64,000 nt of DNA from Rouxiella sp. S1S-2 (GTDB lineage: Bacteria; Pseudomonadota; Gammaproteobacteria; Enterobacterales; Enterobacteriaceae): positions 2,294,001 to 2,358,000 of the forward strand of contig NZ_WFKL01000001.1 of NCBI RefSeq assembly GCF_009208105.1, read 5' to 3'. Positions 46,032 through 55,982 of this stretch are shown piece after piece; position 1 is the first letter of the stretch; each line of letters starts with the position of its first letter. The position numbers and the translations under genes were made by a program. Under the pieces are notes generated by a model. That model worked only from the letters and a program-made list of their open reading frames with translations. It searched no databases and had not been told where the DNA came from.

Positions 46032-47507
46032 ATGGCGGTAAACCAACCAGCCCAGGCGTGTGACCTGGTAATTTTCGGTGCTAAAGGCGACCTTGCACGC
46101 CGTAAGCTGTTGCCTTCCCTGTATCAGCTCGAAAAAGCTGGACATATTCACGACGATACTAAAATCATCGGCGTAGGCCGCGCCGAGTGGGACAAAGCTG
46201 CTTATACCGAGGTGGTAAAAGAAGCGCTGACCACCTTCATGAAAGAGAAACTGGACCCGGAGCTGTGGGAAAAACTCAGTGCTCGCCTGGAATTTTGTAA
46301 TCTCGACGTTAACGATCTCAAGCATTTCACCCGTCTGGGCAAAATGCTCGACACCAGCAAGCGCACCACCATTAACTACTTTGCGATGCCGCCGAGTACT
46401 TTTTCCGCAATCTGTAAAGGTCTGGGTGAAGCTGGGCTGAACAAAGAGCCTGCGCGCGTTGTAATGGAAAAACCGCTCGGTACTGACCTGAAATCATCTC
46501 AGGAAATTAACGACGGCGTGGCGAAGTATTTCAATGAAACTCAGGTTTACCGTATTGACCACTACTTAGGTAAAGAGACGGTGTTGAACCTGTTGGCGTT
46601 GCGCTTTGCTAACAACCTGTTTGCCACTAACTGGGACAACCGTACCATTGACCACGTGCAGATAACCGTGGCCGAAGAAGTGGGTATCGAAGGCCGTTGG
46701 GGCTATTTCGATAAAGCGGGCCAGATGCGCGACATGATCCAGAACCATCTGTTGCAGATCCTGACCATGATTGCCATGTCGCCGCCGGCCGATTTGTCTA
46801 CCGACCGTATTCGCGACGAGAAAGTTAAAGTGCTGCGATCACTGCGTCGTATTGACCAGTCCAACGTGCGCGAAACGACCGTGCGCGGTCAATATACTGC
46901 CGGTTTTGTTCAGGGCAAAAAAGTGCCTGGCTACCTCGAAGAAGAGGGCGCGAACAAAAACAGCAATACTGAAAGCTTCGTGTCTATTCGCGTAGACATC
47001 GACAACTGGCAGTGGGCGGGCGTGCCATTCTACCTGCGCACCGGTAAGCGTTTGCCGACCAAGTGTTCAGAAGTCGTGGTTTACTTCAAGAGCCCGGCTC
47101 TGAACTTGTTCAGCGACTCCTACCAGCAACTGCCACAAAACAAATTGACCATTCGCCTGCAGCCGGACGAAGGTATCGAAATTGAAGTACTGAACAAAGT
47201 GCCGGGTCTCGAGCACAAACACCGTCTGCAAACCACCAAGCTTGACCTGAGCTTCTCCGAAACTTTCAACGAGCAGCACATTGCCGATGCCTACGAGCGT
47301 CTGCTGTTGGAAACCATGCGTGGTATCCAGGCGCTGTTCGTACGTCGTGACGAAGTCGAAGAAGCCTGGAAATGGGTTGATGGCATCATGGACGCATGGT
47401 CTGCAGAAAACGAAGCGCCTAAGCCTTATCAGGCGGGAACGTGGGGACCCGTTGCCTCGGTGGCAATGATTACCCGTGATGGCCGTTCATGGAACGAGTT
47501 CGGCTAA
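46032..47507 (+). CDS. zwf: Glucose-6-phosphate dehydrogenase
   Basis: A 491-residue enzyme that opens the oxidative pentose phosphate and Entner-Doudoroff routes. The nucleotide fingerprint is IFGAKGDLARRKLLPSLY (about 13) and the active-site motif is YRIDHYLGKETV (about 173). AAGGAG lies upstream. pgl follows after 42 bases and eda after that, so the three form a likely operon covering glucose-6-phosphate to 6-phosphogluconate and KDPG cleavage. HexR-like sites upstream. Confidence 0.98.
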   Translation: MAVNQPAQACDLVIFGAKGDLARRKLLPSLYQLEKAGHIHDDTKIIGVGRAEWDKAAYTEVVKEALTTFMKEKLDPELWEKLSARLEFCNLDVNDLKHFTRLGKMLDTSKRTTINYFAMPPSTFSAICKGLGEAGLNKEPARVVMEKPLGTDLKSSQEINDGVAKYFNETQVYRIDHYLGKETVLNLLALRFANNLFATNWDNRTIDHVQITVAEEVGIEGRWGYFDKAGQMRDMIQNHLLQILTMIAMSPPADLSTDRIRDEKVKVLRSLRRIDQSNVRETTVRGQYTAGFVQGKKVPGYLEEEGANKNSNTESFVSIRVDIDNWQWAGVPFYLRTGKRLPTKCSEVVVYFKSPALNLFSDSYQQLPQNKLTIRLQPDEGIEIEVLNKVPGLEHKHRLQTTKLDLSFSETFNEQHIADAYERLLLETMRGIQALFVRRDEVEEAWKWVDGIMDAWSAENEAPKPYQAGTWGPVASVAMITRDGRSWNEFG

Positions 47508-47549
47508 TCCACCGTCTTTTAACGGTACGTCTGTATTAAGGGGCAACAC

Positions 47550-48245
47550 ATGGCCAATTTCGTCGAGTTTTCCGGTGCGGCGGCGCTAAACCAAAACTTA
47601 TCCGGCAAAATTGCAGATGCATTGCGCCAGGGCATTGCGGACCGCGGTCAGGCAAGTCTGATTATCTCGGGTGGCAGAACGCCGCTCGAGCTGTTCAGGC
47701 AGCTTGCAAAGCAGGAGCTGGATTGGAGTCGGGTGGTGATAACGCTTGCCGATGAGCGCTGGGTCGCTACCGACAATGGGTCGAGCAACGAAAAGCTGGT
47801 ACGCAACAGTTTGCTGCAGGGTGAGGTGGCGAAGGCCACCTTCATTGCGCTTAAAAACGACGCCGTTACGGCAGTGGAAGGTGAGACTCAGGCTGAAAAA
47901 GCGCTAGCCGCTTTGGTATTGCCGGCGGATATCACGCTTCTGGGTATGGGCGATGACGGCCATACCGCTTCTCTTTTCCCAGGCAGCGCCAATCTGGTTC
48001 AGGCGCTGGACCTGCATTCTACCCGACGCTGCGTGGCTATCACGCCGCTTACGGCACCGCTCGAGCGCATGACGCTGACGTTGCCAGTATTGCTCGACAG
48101 TCGGCGAATCTATGTATTGTTGGCCGGTGAAGCTAAACGTGACGTTTACGAACGTGCGGCAAAAGGCACCGATCAGAATGAGATGCCTGTGAGGGCAGTA
48201 TTGAATCAACAACAGACGCCGGTCGAGGTTTACTGGACCGCATAG
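47550..48245 (+). CDS. pgl: 6-phosphogluconolactonase (DevB type)
   Basis: A 231-residue lactonase of the DevB/SOL family, different from the YbhE-type Pgl of E. coli. Motifs are IISGGRTPLELFRQLA (about 39), VVITLADERWVA (about 62) and LLGMGDDGHTASLFPGS (about 135). It opens the lactone made by Zwf. It lies between zwf and eda, where E. coli has edd. Confidence 0.95.
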   Translation: MANFVEFSGAAALNQNLSGKIADALRQGIADRGQASLIISGGRTPLELFRQLAKQELDWSRVVITLADERWVATDNGSSNEKLVRNSLLQGEVAKATFIALKNDAVTAVEGETQAEKALAALVLPADITLLGMGDDGHTASLFPGSANLVQALDLHSTRRCVAITPLTAPLERMTLTLPVLLDSRRIYVLLAGEAKRDVYERAAKGTDQNEMPVRAVLNQQQTPVEVYWTA

Positions 48246-48266
48246 CGGGCACGAATGGAGACAAAG

Positions 48267-48908
48267 ATGAAGAGTTGGAAAACAAGCGCAGAACAGATCC
48301 TGACCTCAGGTCCGGTTGTTCCGGTCATCGTTATCAACAAGCTGGAGCACGCGGTTCCGCTAGCAAAAGCGTTGGTGGCCGGTGGCGTTCGCGTGCTTGA
48401 AGTGACGTTGCGCACCGCCTGCGCCATTGATGCGATTAGGGCGATTGCCAAAGAGGTCCCAGAGGCTATTATTGGTGCAGGAACCGTTCTTAACCCTGAG
48501 CAACTGGCCGAAGTGACAGAGGCGGGTGCGCAATTTGCTATCAGTCCTGGCTTGACCGAGCCTCTACTGAAAGCCGCCAACGCCGGTCCAATCCCGCTTA
48601 TTCCTGGAATAAGCACGGTTTCGGAGCTGATGTTAGGTCTGGACGCCGGTCTGCGTGAGTTTAAATTCTTCCCGGCTGAGGCCAACGGCGGCGTTAAGGC
48701 GTTGCAGGCTATCGCCGGTCCTTTTCCACAGGTTCGTTTCTGCCCAACGGGTGGTATTACGCCGGGCAACTATCGCGACTATCTGGCGCTTAAAAGCGTG
48801 CTGTGTATCGGTGGGTCGTGGTTAGTGCCCGCCGATGCCTTAGAAAACGGCGACTACGCGCGTATTACTGAGCTGGCACGTGAAGCGGTTGCGGGTGCAA
48901 AAGCCTAA
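48267..48908 (+). CDS. eda: KDPG/KHG aldolase
   Basis: A 213-residue class I aldolase, same length as E. coli Eda. The Schiff-base Lys is in [12 protein letters not shown] (about residue 133) and Glu45 in VLEVTLRT. It splits 2-keto-3-deoxy-6-phosphogluconate into pyruvate and glyceraldehyde 3-phosphate and also handles 4-hydroxy-2-oxoglutarate. The start at 48267 has GGAG six bases upstream. edd is not found in this window, so the KDPG source must be encoded elsewhere or come from uronic acids. Confidence 0.97.
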   Translation: MKSWKTSAEQILTSGPVVPVIVINKLEHAVPLAKALVAGGVRVLEVTLRTACAIDAIRAIAKEVPEAIIGAGTVLNPEQLAEVTEAGAQFAISPGLTEPLLKAANAGPIPLIPGISTVSELMLGLDAGLREFKFFPAEANGGVKALQAIAGPFPQVRFCPTGGITPGNYRDYLALKSVLCIGGSWLVPADALENGDYARITELAREAVAGAKA

Positions 48909-48946
48909 CGTGTTTTAATGTTCGCGTATCACTCACGACAATAATT

Positions 48947-48984
48947 GAAAAAGCCTCCCAACGACGTTGTGGAGGCTTTTTTTT
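48947..48984. terminator. Bidirectional terminator between eda and yoaB
   Basis: AAGCCTCC at 48951-48958 pairs with GGAGGCTT at 48971-48978, flanked by A5 on the left and T8 on the right. It ends the zwf-pgl-eda operon and can act on the convergent yoaB transcript. Confidence 0.88.
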
Positions 48985-49017
48985 AACCCACAATATAAAT
49001 AATCGCTAAGCGATTAA

Positions 49018-49362
49018 TCAGATCGCGGCAACAACTTTGATTTCAACTTTATACTTCGGGTTCATCAGATTGGCCTGCACGGTGCAGCGCACGGGTGCAT
49101 TGCCCGGTGAAACCCATGCGTCCCAGGCTTCGTTCATCGCCGCGAAATCAGCGCCGTCGACCAGAAAAATAGTCGCGTCAAGGATTTTGCTCTTGTGAGA
49201 CCCCACTTCTACCAGCGCGGCGTCGATGATTGCCAGCGTTTCTGCGGTTTGATCTTTGGCGTTGGCATCCAGATTTTCCGGCACGCTGGTGTAATAAACC
49301 GTGCCATTGTGGACAACGATATCTGACATCCGTGGCTCGGGTCTAATGCGTTGAATTGACAT
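49018..49362 (-). CDS. yoaB: RidA/YjgF-family protein YoaB
   Basis: A 114-residue protein, same length as E. coli YoaB. It has YYTSVPENLDANAKDQT, IDAALVEVGSHKSKIL and the RidA end signature APVRCTVQANLMNPKYKVEI, with the enamine-binding Arg in VRCTV. RidA members deaminate reactive enamine/imine intermediates; YoaB belongs to a separate subgroup whose activity is less clear. The start is ATG 49362, with AGGAG upstream. It is divergent from yoaA. Confidence 0.92.
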   Translation of the reverse strand: MSIQRIRPEPRMSDIVVHNGTVYYTSVPENLDANAKDQTAETLAIIDAALVEVGSHKSKILDATIFLVDGADFAAMNEAWDAWVSPGNAPVRCTVQANLMNPKYKVEIKVVAAI

Positions 49363-49505
49363 AAAGAGTGCTCCTGAAAGTCGCTGTTTTAATGATGGGT
49401 AACAGGGTATCACATCAATGGCCGACAATGGACTTACAGATGGTGGTGGTACGCGAGGGCAAGGATTGGCATAATCAGCGCTGATTCTACTACTGTGGGT
49501 TTAGC

Positions 49506-51407
49506 GTGATAGACGATTTCGCAACAGACGGCGCCCTGGCGCAGAAAATTGAGGGCTTCAAACCCCGTGAACCACAGCGTCTGATGGCGAATGCCGTTGC
49601 TCTGGCGATAAAAAACAAGCAGGGATTAGTGGTCGAAGCAGGAACCGGTACCGGCAAAACTTACGCTTATTTGGCACCTGCACTGCGTTCGGGCAAAAAG
49701 GTCATTATCTCGACCGGCTCTAAAGCGCTGCAGGATCAGCTCTATTCCCGTGACCTACCAAAAGTGGCCAGCGCGCTGAAATTCAAAGGTAAACTGGCGC
49801 TGCTTAAAGGCCGCTCCAACTATCTCTGCCTTGAACGCCTCGATCAGCAGTCTATGACCGGGGGCGAATTGGCCAGTCAGTCACTCAGCGATTTGGCGCA
49901 TTTGCGCAGCTGGTCGGCGAAGACGGAAGAGGGTGATATCAGCACTTGTAACGTGGTGGCTGAAGACAGCTACGTCTGGCCGCTGGTCACCAGCACCAAC
50001 GACAACTGCCTCGGCAGCGACTGCCCGATGTACAAAGAGTGTTTCGTGGTAAAAGCCCGGCGCAAGGCGATGGATGCCGACGTGGTGGTGGTCAATCATC
50101 ATCTTTTTATGGCCGACATGGTGGTTAAAGAGAGCGGCTTTGGCGAGCTTATTCCTACCGCAGATGTGATGATCTTCGATGAAGCGCACCAGATACCGGA
50201 CATTGCCAGCCAGTACTTCGGGCAGCAGCTTTCAAGCCGCCAACTGCTTGACCTGTCTAAAGACATCACCATTGCCTATCGCACTGAAGTGCGAGACTCT
50301 GCGCAGTTGCAGAAAAGTGCCGACCGGTTGGCGCAGAGTGCCCAAGATTTTCGACTGGCGCTGGGCGAACCTGGTTTTCGCGGTAACCTGCGTGACGTGT
50401 TGGCCGACAACGGCATTCAGCGTGCGCTGTTGCTACTCGACGATGCACTTGAACTTTGCTATGACGTGATGAAGCTTTCACTCGGCCGCTCTGCGCTGCT
50501 TGATGCCGCCTTTGAACGCGCCACGCTCTACCGCAATCGTCTCAAACGCCTTAAAGATGTCAACGTTCCCGGCTACAGTTACTGGTACGAGTGCAATTCG
50601 CGTCATTTTACCCTTGCCCTGACGCCGCTTTCAGTTACCGATAAATTTCGTGAGCTGATGGAAGACAAGCCCGGGGCCTGGGTGTTTACCTCAGCAACCC
50701 TGTCGGTAAATGAAAAACTCGAGCATTTCACTCAGCGACTGGGTTTGGAAGGCGCGGAGACATTGCTGCTGGCGAGTCCGTTCGACTTTGCCAATCAGGC
50801 ACTGCTCTGCGTGCCACGTTATCTGCCTTCGCCCAACGAGCGGGGTAGCTCACGCCAGCTGGCGAAAATGCTGCGTCCGCTGATTGAGGCCAATGAAGGT
50901 CGCTGCTTCTTCCTGTGCACCTCACATCTCATGATGCGTGAGTTGGCCGAAGCGTTTCGTGCCAGCATGACGCTGCCGGTGCTGGTTCAGGGAGAAACCA
51001 GTAAAGGGCAGCTTCTTGCGCAATTTGTCGAGGCTGGAAACGCACTGCTGGTGGCAACCAGCAGTTTCTGGGAAGGCGTCGACGTGCGTGGAGAAACATT
51101 GTCGCTGGTGATTATTGATAAATTACCCTTCACTTCGCCTGACGATCCTTTGCTTAAGGCGCGCATCGAGGACTGTCGGTTACGCGGCGGTGACCCTTTC
51201 AACGAGGTGCAGCTTCCCGATGCCGTCATTACGCTCAAACAGGGCGTAGGGCGTTTAATACGCGATACCGATGATCGCGGCGTAATGGTCATTTGTGACA
51301 ACCGGTTAGTGATGCGCCCCTATGGCGAAGTTTTTCTTAACAGTCTGCCGCCGACGCCGCGAACCCGCTCGCTTGAGCAGGCAATCAGTTTTTTGCAGAA
51401 GAGCTGA
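49506..51407 (+). CDS. yoaA: DinG-family iron-sulfur helicase YoaA
   Basis: A 633-residue XPD-like superfamily 2 helicase. Walker A is VEAGTGTGKTYAYLAPAL (about 40), DEAH box VMIFDEAHQIPD (about 222), and the iron-sulfur cluster Cys lie in YLCLERL, DNCLGSDCPMYKECF. Motif VI is KQGVGRLIRDTDDRG (about 578). YoaA works with the HolC subunit of DNA polymerase III in repair of stalled forks. The start is GTG 49506. I see no LexA box, although E. coli yoaA is SOS-induced. Confidence 0.95.
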   Translation: MIDDFATDGALAQKIEGFKPREPQRLMANAVALAIKNKQGLVVEAGTGTGKTYAYLAPALRSGKKVIISTGSKALQDQLYSRDLPKVASALKFKGKLALLKGRSNYLCLERLDQQSMTGGELASQSLSDLAHLRSWSAKTEEGDISTCNVVAEDSYVWPLVTSTNDNCLGSDCPMYKECFVVKARRKAMDADVVVVNHHLFMADMVVKESGFGELIPTADVMIFDEAHQIPDIASQYFGQQLSSRQLLDLSKDITIAYRTEVRDSAQLQKSADRLAQSAQDFRLALGEPGFRGNLRDVLADNGIQRALLLLDDALELCYDVMKLSLGRSALLDAAFERATLYRNRLKRLKDVNVPGYSYWYECNSRHFTLALTPLSVTDKFRELMEDKPGAWVFTSATLSVNEKLEHFTQRLGLEGAETLLLASPFDFANQALLCVPRYLPSPNERGSSRQLAKMLRPLIEANEGRCFFLCTSHLMMRELAEAFRASMTLPVLVQGETSKGQLLAQFVEAGNALLVATSSFWEGVDVRGETLSLVIIDKLPFTSPDDPLLKARIEDCRLRGGDPFNEVQLPDAVITLKQGVGRLIRDTDDRGVMVICDNRLVMRPYGEVFLNSLPPTPRTRSLEQAISFLQKS

Positions 51408-51491
51408 TATGCTATGATTGCGCGATACCCACTGCGTTGAAATATTTTGGGTATCTCAATGTTATTTTTTATTTCCCGCCTGAGGTTTGGC

Positions 51492-52208
51492 ATGTCCACG
51501 CGAATTTTAGCAATTGATACGGCAACCGAAGCCTGTTCTGTTGCGTTGTACAACACGGCAACGTCAGCCGAAAATGGCGAAACGCTGGCTTATTTTGAAC
51601 TCTGCGCCCGAGAGCATACTCAACGTATTCTTCCCATGGTTCAACAGATTCTGGCAGAGGCTGGGCTGACGCTTAATCAGCTGGATGCGCTGGCCTTCGG
51701 ACGCGGTCCGGGTAGCTTCACCGGCGTGCGCATCGGCATTGGCATCGCTCAGGGGCTGGCGTTTGGCGCCGAATTGCCTGTGTTGCCAATCTCGACCCTT
51801 CAAACAATGGCGCAGGGCGCATACCGACAAACCGGTGCCGAGCAGGTATTGACGGCTATTGATGCGCGCATGGGTGAGGTTTACTGGGGCAAATATACCC
51901 GTCAATCTTCTGGTGTTTGGGAAGGTGAAAGCACTGAAGCGGTATTAAAACCGCAACAGCTGGCTGAGCACGAGGTCTCGCTTCAGGGCCGCTGGGCAAC
52001 AGCAGGTACCGGATGGCAAACCTATCCTCAGCTAATAGGTTCAACAGCCGTTGAACTTGTTAACGGTAATATGTTGCTGCCACAGGCGGAAGATATGTTA
52101 CCTCTCGCGCTGGTTGCGTGGGAGAGGGGAGTGAGGGTCAATGCCGCAGAGGCTGAACCGACTTACCTGCGTAATGAGGTGACGTGGAAAAAGCTTCCTG
52201 GCCGATAA
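51492..52208 (+). CDS. tsaB: tRNA t6A threonylcarbamoyltransferase complex subunit TsaB
   Basis: A 238-residue protein of the ASKHA fold, with [16 protein letters not shown] at the start, [20 protein letters not shown] in the middle, and [12 protein letters not shown] at the end. TsaB scaffolds TsaD and TsaE in t6A synthesis at tRNA position 37. ATG 51492 has GAGG upstream; the frame runs back to 51447. It lies between yoaA and the Slp-family lipoprotein gene, as in E. coli. Confidence 0.95.
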   Translation: MSTRILAIDTATEACSVALYNTATSAENGETLAYFELCAREHTQRILPMVQQILAEAGLTLNQLDALAFGRGPGSFTGVRIGIGIAQGLAFGAELPVLPISTLQTMAQGAYRQTGAEQVLTAIDARMGEVYWGKYTRQSSGVWEGESTEAVLKPQQLAEHEVSLQGRWATAGTGWQTYPQLIGSTAVELVNGNMLLPQAEDMLPLALVAWERGVRVNAAEAEPTYLRNEVTWKKLPGR

Positions 52209-52270
52209 GTATCGGCAACTTGTGCATGAAATCGTGGTCAAAATAGATAATGTACCCAGGGGTATTTACC

Positions 52271-52879
52271 ATGCGTAAGATGTTCGCAAGCAAAAAAAGT
52301 GTCGCCTTGGCAGTTGGCCTCAGTGTTTTGCTGCTTTCCGGCTGTGTTACGGTGCCGGATTCAATTCGCGGCACCACTGAAACGCCGCAGATGAACCTGG
52401 TGGCCGTGCAGGGTGCACCGCAAATTTATGTTGGCCAGGAAGCGCGCTTTGGTGGCCGTGTTGTCTCGGTGGCTAATGATAAAAATCGTACGCGACTCGA
52501 AATCGCCGCCGTACCACTGGATTCAAGTGCAGCGCCTGTGTTGGGTGAGCCTTCAATCGGACGTATTGTGGCTTACTACAACGGTTTCCTCGACCCAGTC
52601 GATTTCCGCAATCAATTGGTAACGGTAGTGGGGCCGATTACGGGTGCTGAAAATGGCACCATTGGCAATGCCCCTTATCGGTTTGTCACGCTCAACGTAA
52701 ACGGTTATAAACGCTGGAGAGAAGTGAAAGAAGTGGTGATGCCACCTCAGCCGATGGGACCTTGGGGTTGGGGATACGGAGGCCCTTATGATCCACGGTG
52801 GGGGCGAGGATTTGGCCCGGCGTGGGGGGGGTGGTATGACACCGGCCCGGCACGGGTCGAAACCGTCGTCACAGAATAA
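52271..52879 (+). CDS. yeaY: Slp-family outer membrane lipoprotein YeaY
   Basis: A 202-residue lipoprotein. The signal peptide ends in the lipobox LLLSGC (about residue 20). Matches to E. coli YeaY include [52 protein letters not shown] and the final ARVETVVTE. The C-terminus is Gly/Trp/Pro-rich. ATG 52271 with AGGGG is chosen. A tract of eight G lies at 52824-52831, and an overlapping frame opens after it. Confidence 0.92.
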   Translation: MRKMFASKKSVALAVGLSVLLLSGCVTVPDSIRGTTETPQMNLVAVQGAPQIYVGQEARFGGRVVSVANDKNRTRLEIAAVPLDSSAAPVLGEPSIGRIVAYYNGFLDPVDFRNQLVTVVGPITGAENGTIGNAPYRFVTLNVNGYKRWREVKEVVMPPQPMGPWGWGYGGPYDPRWGRGFGPAWGGWYDTGPARVETVVTE

Positions 52880-52997
52880 TTCACCACCGCAGGGGGCACC
52901 TCCACCACATGGACCGCCTGCGAGCCACACCCCACCGCCCGCGCAGAATCATCCGCAGCGGGCGGTTCAAATACGTCCACCGCCGGTAAAGAAATAA
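52836..52997 (+). CDS. Overlapping proline-rich ORF at the 3' end of yeaY
   Basis: ATG 52836 follows a G8 tract at four bases and opens a 53-codon frame, +1 to yeaY, running past its stop to TAA 52995-52997. The product is rich in Pro, Gln and His ([26 protein letters not shown]). Codon third positions in the tail look biased as in real coding DNA. It could be a separate small protein, or the end of a longer YeaY form made by slippage on G8. Translation is unproven, and low-complexity GC-rich DNA can give such frames by chance. Confidence 0.35.
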   Translation: MTPARHGSKPSSQNNSPPQGAPPPHGPPASHTPPPAQNHPQRAVQIRPPPVKK

Positions 52998-53209
52998 CTT
53001 GTGGTGCGTGGTAAGGCGAGTTGAATTATCATCAGGTGGGAGTTATCACCCACTTGATTTATTTGCGTTTAATTTTGACCTTTATCAACCTTTAATTAAC
53101 TTATTGCTTCAATTTTACGCCATTAGTCATTTTTCTGTAATACTATAAGTGGCCCTGCAAGTTTTTTAACACAGTGCAGGTAAATATCCACTCTCACAGG
53201 AACGTGAAA

Positions 53210-53479
53210 ATGAATGAAAACCCAATAAAAGATATGATGCTGCCTGCCTCTTGGAGTACGGTAAGTATTACGCCTGAAGATACTCAAAACTCTGCGGATT
53301 TTTTCTTTGGCCTTCACTTTGAATACTGCCTAGATGAGGGTGAAACATTACCGTCGGCAAAAGATATTATTGTTACGTTAAACATTAATACTGCAAGAAT
53401 AATGATCGAGAACTTACAATCATGGGTGAGCTATATAGAAAGTGGCTCATCCATTCCTTATGGTTTGGCAAGTCATTAA
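53210..53479 (+). CDS. BssS-like small protein
   Basis: An 89-residue acidic protein. The order of features (SWSTVSITPEDT near the start, FFFGLHFEYCLDEGETLPSA, LNINTARIMIENLQSWVSYI and ESG near the end, final SH) resembles E. coli BssS, a biofilm regulator involved in indole and AI-2 signalling. ATG 53210 has AGGA eight bases upstream. It stands alone between yeaY and fadD, a place where E. coli has no gene. The family call is tentative. Confidence 0.6.
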   Translation: MNENPIKDMMLPASWSTVSITPEDTQNSADFFFGLHFEYCLDEGETLPSAKDIIVTLNINTARIMIENLQSWVSYIESGSSIPYGLASH

Positions 53480-54114
53480 TTTGATGAAATTAAGTTCTTA
53501 AATAACAACGGCTCACTATTTCATATCAAAAATATTTTCTATAAATCCATCAATCTGGCGGCTTTCTGTCGCCATTTTTATCAGTAATAATTGGTTGTAA
53601 TGATATTGTATAGTTGGATTTGGATAGACCAACGGTTAAGCTTGCATTCATGAATCTTAGTATGCAAATAACGTTATTTTATTAGTGGGTTTTAATTAAT
53701 CAAGTAACACCCTTGCTGTATTTATAAAATAGAAGAGGATTTTTAACTTGTTATTATTTTGGATGAGTAACCTTTGCGTAGGGTTATTAATAAGGGCGGT
53801 GAATGGTCTTGATTCATTGAGTAAGGTAATTAACTTTTATGCACTCCGCTTATACAAATAACCCGGACCCTGCGTGGTGTTGATGAGTATTAGTCGTTAT
53901 ACTTCGTAAATCGAATGGATTCTCGCGTTTTGTTAATAGCCGATTTAAACGGCAATCTTAGTTTTTCCATCAGGAGCGGGCTGAAATTAGTGACCGGCCT
54001 CTCAACCTAAACATTGTTTAAAGCTTAGCTGGTAAGATGAGTTAAAATATTGTTAAGGGTGTGGTAAAAGTGCGTCATTGAGAGCGCGTAGATAATGAAA
54101 TCAGGAGTGATACC
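53480..54114. other. Long gap upstream of fadD
   Basis: About 635 bases without a credible gene. Apart from the FadR-like site near its right end, I see mixed AT-rich sequence with a more GC-balanced island at about 53850-53990. A small RNA or upstream promoters for fadD are possible, but there is no direct sign of either. Confidence 0.4.
54027..54043. promoter_or_regulatory. FadR-like operator upstream of fadD
   Basis: AGCTGGTAAGATGAGTT differs at one base from the FadR site I recall for E. coli fadD. It lies 72 bases before the fadD start, so fatty-acid control of fadD is probably conserved. Confidence 0.72.
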
Positions 54115-55812
54115 TTGGAAAAGGTCTGGCTAAAACGTTACCCGGCGGATGTTCCTGAAAACATCGATCCGAACCGCTACAGCTCGTTGGTCGAGATGTT
54201 TGAAAACGCAGTGCTTCGCTACGCGGATAATCCGGCGTTTATCAACATGGGCGAGGTGATGACCTTCCGCAAGCTTGAGGAGCGCAGCCGCGCGTTCGCT
54301 GCCTATCTACAAAATGAGCTTGGGCTTAAGAAGGGTGACCGTATAGCTCTGATGATGCCTAATCTTCTGCAGTACCCGATTGCGCTTTTTGGTGCGCTGA
54401 GAGCGGGGTTGACCGTCGTCAACGTCAATCCACTTTATACGCCGCGCGAACTTGAGCATCAGCTAAACGACAGCGGCGCAAGTGCTATCGTGATTGTGTC
54501 TAACTTTGCCCACACCCTTGAAAAAGTGGTGTACAACACGCAGATAAAGCACGTTATTCTCACCCGTATGGGTGATCAGCTTTCGCCGGCCAAGGCTACG
54601 CTGGTTAACTTTGTCGTTAAATATATCAAGCGGCTGGTGCCAAAATACCATTTGCCCAACGCTATCTCTTTTCGCAGCGTCATCCAGCTTGGCCGCCGTA
54701 TGCAGTATGTTAAGCCTGACGTTATCAATGATGATATCGCATTTTTACAATACACCGGTGGCACCACTGGCGTGGCGAAGGGCGCGATGCTGACCCACCG
54801 CAACATGCAGGCGAATCTTGAGCAGTGCAAGGCCGCTTACGGTCCTTTGCTTCGCCCGGGGCAGGAGCTTATTGTGACGGCACTCCCGCTCTATCATATT
54901 TTTGCTCTGACTATTAACTGTATGTTCTTTATAGAATTGGGCGGCCGCAGCCTGCTTATTACTAATCCGCGTGATATTCCGGGCCTGGTTAAAGAGCTGG
55001 CACGCTATCCGTTTACGGCAATTAGCGGCGTGAATACGTTGTTCAACGCCATGCTTAATAACGAAGAGTTTAAAAAGCTCGACTTCTCCCCTCTGCGGCT
55101 TTCCGTCGGCGGGGGGGCCGCGGTACAAAAATCCGTGGCCGACCGCTGGGAGCAACTCACTGGCCATCATCTGCTTGAAGGCTATGGCCTGACTGAATGC
55201 GCACCGCTGGTGACCGGTAACCCGTATGACCTTAAGCATTACAGCGGCAGTATCGGCCTGCCTGTACCTTCTACCGAAATTCGTTTAGTTGACGATAACG
55301 GGCAGGAAGTCGCACTGGGTGAGCCGGGAGAGCTGCAGGTGAAGGGCCCTCAGGTGATGCTGGGGTACTGGCAGCGGCCAGAAGCCACCGATGAAGTGTT
55401 AAAAGATGGCTGGCTCTCAACCGGAGATATCGCTACAGTGGACAAAGAGGGTTTTTTACGTATCGTTGATCGTAAAAAAGACATGATTCTGGTTTCAGGT
55501 TTTAATGTATACCCGAACGAAGTAGAAGAGGTTGTTTCGCAGCATGCCAAAGTGCTTGAGGTTGCGGCCATAGGTGTTCCGAGCCAATCAACCGGCGAAA
55601 AGGTCAAGATTTGCGTGGTTAAACGCGATGCTTCACTGACGGTTGAAGAGTTGCTCGACCACTGTCGGCGCAATCTTACCGGCTACAAAGTGCCAAAAGT
55701 TGTAGAGTTTCGCGACGAGCTGCCGAAATCAAACGTGGGTAAGATTTTGCGCCGTGAGCTGCGTGATGAAGAAAGTAAGCCGAAAGCGCCAGACAGGCAA
55801 AACGCCGCCTGA
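54115..55812 (+). CDS. fadD: Long-chain fatty acid CoA ligase FadD
   Basis: A 565-residue AMP-forming ligase. The ATP/AMP motif is [16 protein letters not shown] (about 213), then [10 protein letters not shown] (about 359) and the fatty acyl-CoA synthetase signature [26 protein letters not shown] (about 430). It activates fatty acids as they enter the cell. The start is TTG 54115 behind CAGGAG, matching the rare TTG start of E. coli fadD. Confidence 0.97.
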   Translation: MEKVWLKRYPADVPENIDPNRYSSLVEMFENAVLRYADNPAFINMGEVMTFRKLEERSRAFAAYLQNELGLKKGDRIALMMPNLLQYPIALFGALRAGLTVVNVNPLYTPRELEHQLNDSGASAIVIVSNFAHTLEKVVYNTQIKHVILTRMGDQLSPAKATLVNFVVKYIKRLVPKYHLPNAISFRSVIQLGRRMQYVKPDVINDDIAFLQYTGGTTGVAKGAMLTHRNMQANLEQCKAAYGPLLRPGQELIVTALPLYHIFALTINCMFFIELGGRSLLITNPRDIPGLVKELARYPFTAISGVNTLFNAMLNNEEFKKLDFSPLRLSVGGGAAVQKSVADRWEQLTGHHLLEGYGLTECAPLVTGNPYDLKHYSGSIGLPVPSTEIRLVDDNGQEVALGEPGELQVKGPQVMLGYWQRPEATDEVLKDGWLSTGDIATVDKEGFLRIVDRKKDMILVSGFNVYPNEVEEVVSQHAKVLEVAAIGVPSQSTGEKVKICVVKRDASLTVEELLDHCRRNLTGYKVPKVVEFRDELPKSNVGKILRRELRDEESKPKAPDRQNAA

Positions 55813-55855
55813 GGCCAAAACGCTGCTTTTTACATCAACCAAATGCCGCCTTCAC

Positions 55856-55884
55856 TCAACGCCGGATTAAGTCCGGCGTTTTCA
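55856..55884 (+). terminator. Terminator after fadD
   Basis: AACGCCGGA-TTAAG-TCCGGCGTT (55858-55880) followed by TTTT. The stem is perfect over nine pairs. It separates fadD from rnd. Confidence 0.85.
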
Positions 55885-55982
55885 CGTTATAATGCACGTA
55901 ACGCGAAGCAGTAATTGTTTTCTAATTCCCGGCGGCAGGAAGCATGCCGACCCGGTTTCTAACAGCGAAAAGAGAAAAAGCT

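Noticed and set aside
49429..49505. LexA box upstream of yoaA
   Set aside because: E. coli yoaA is SOS-regulated, but I found no CTG-N10-CAG match in this gap.
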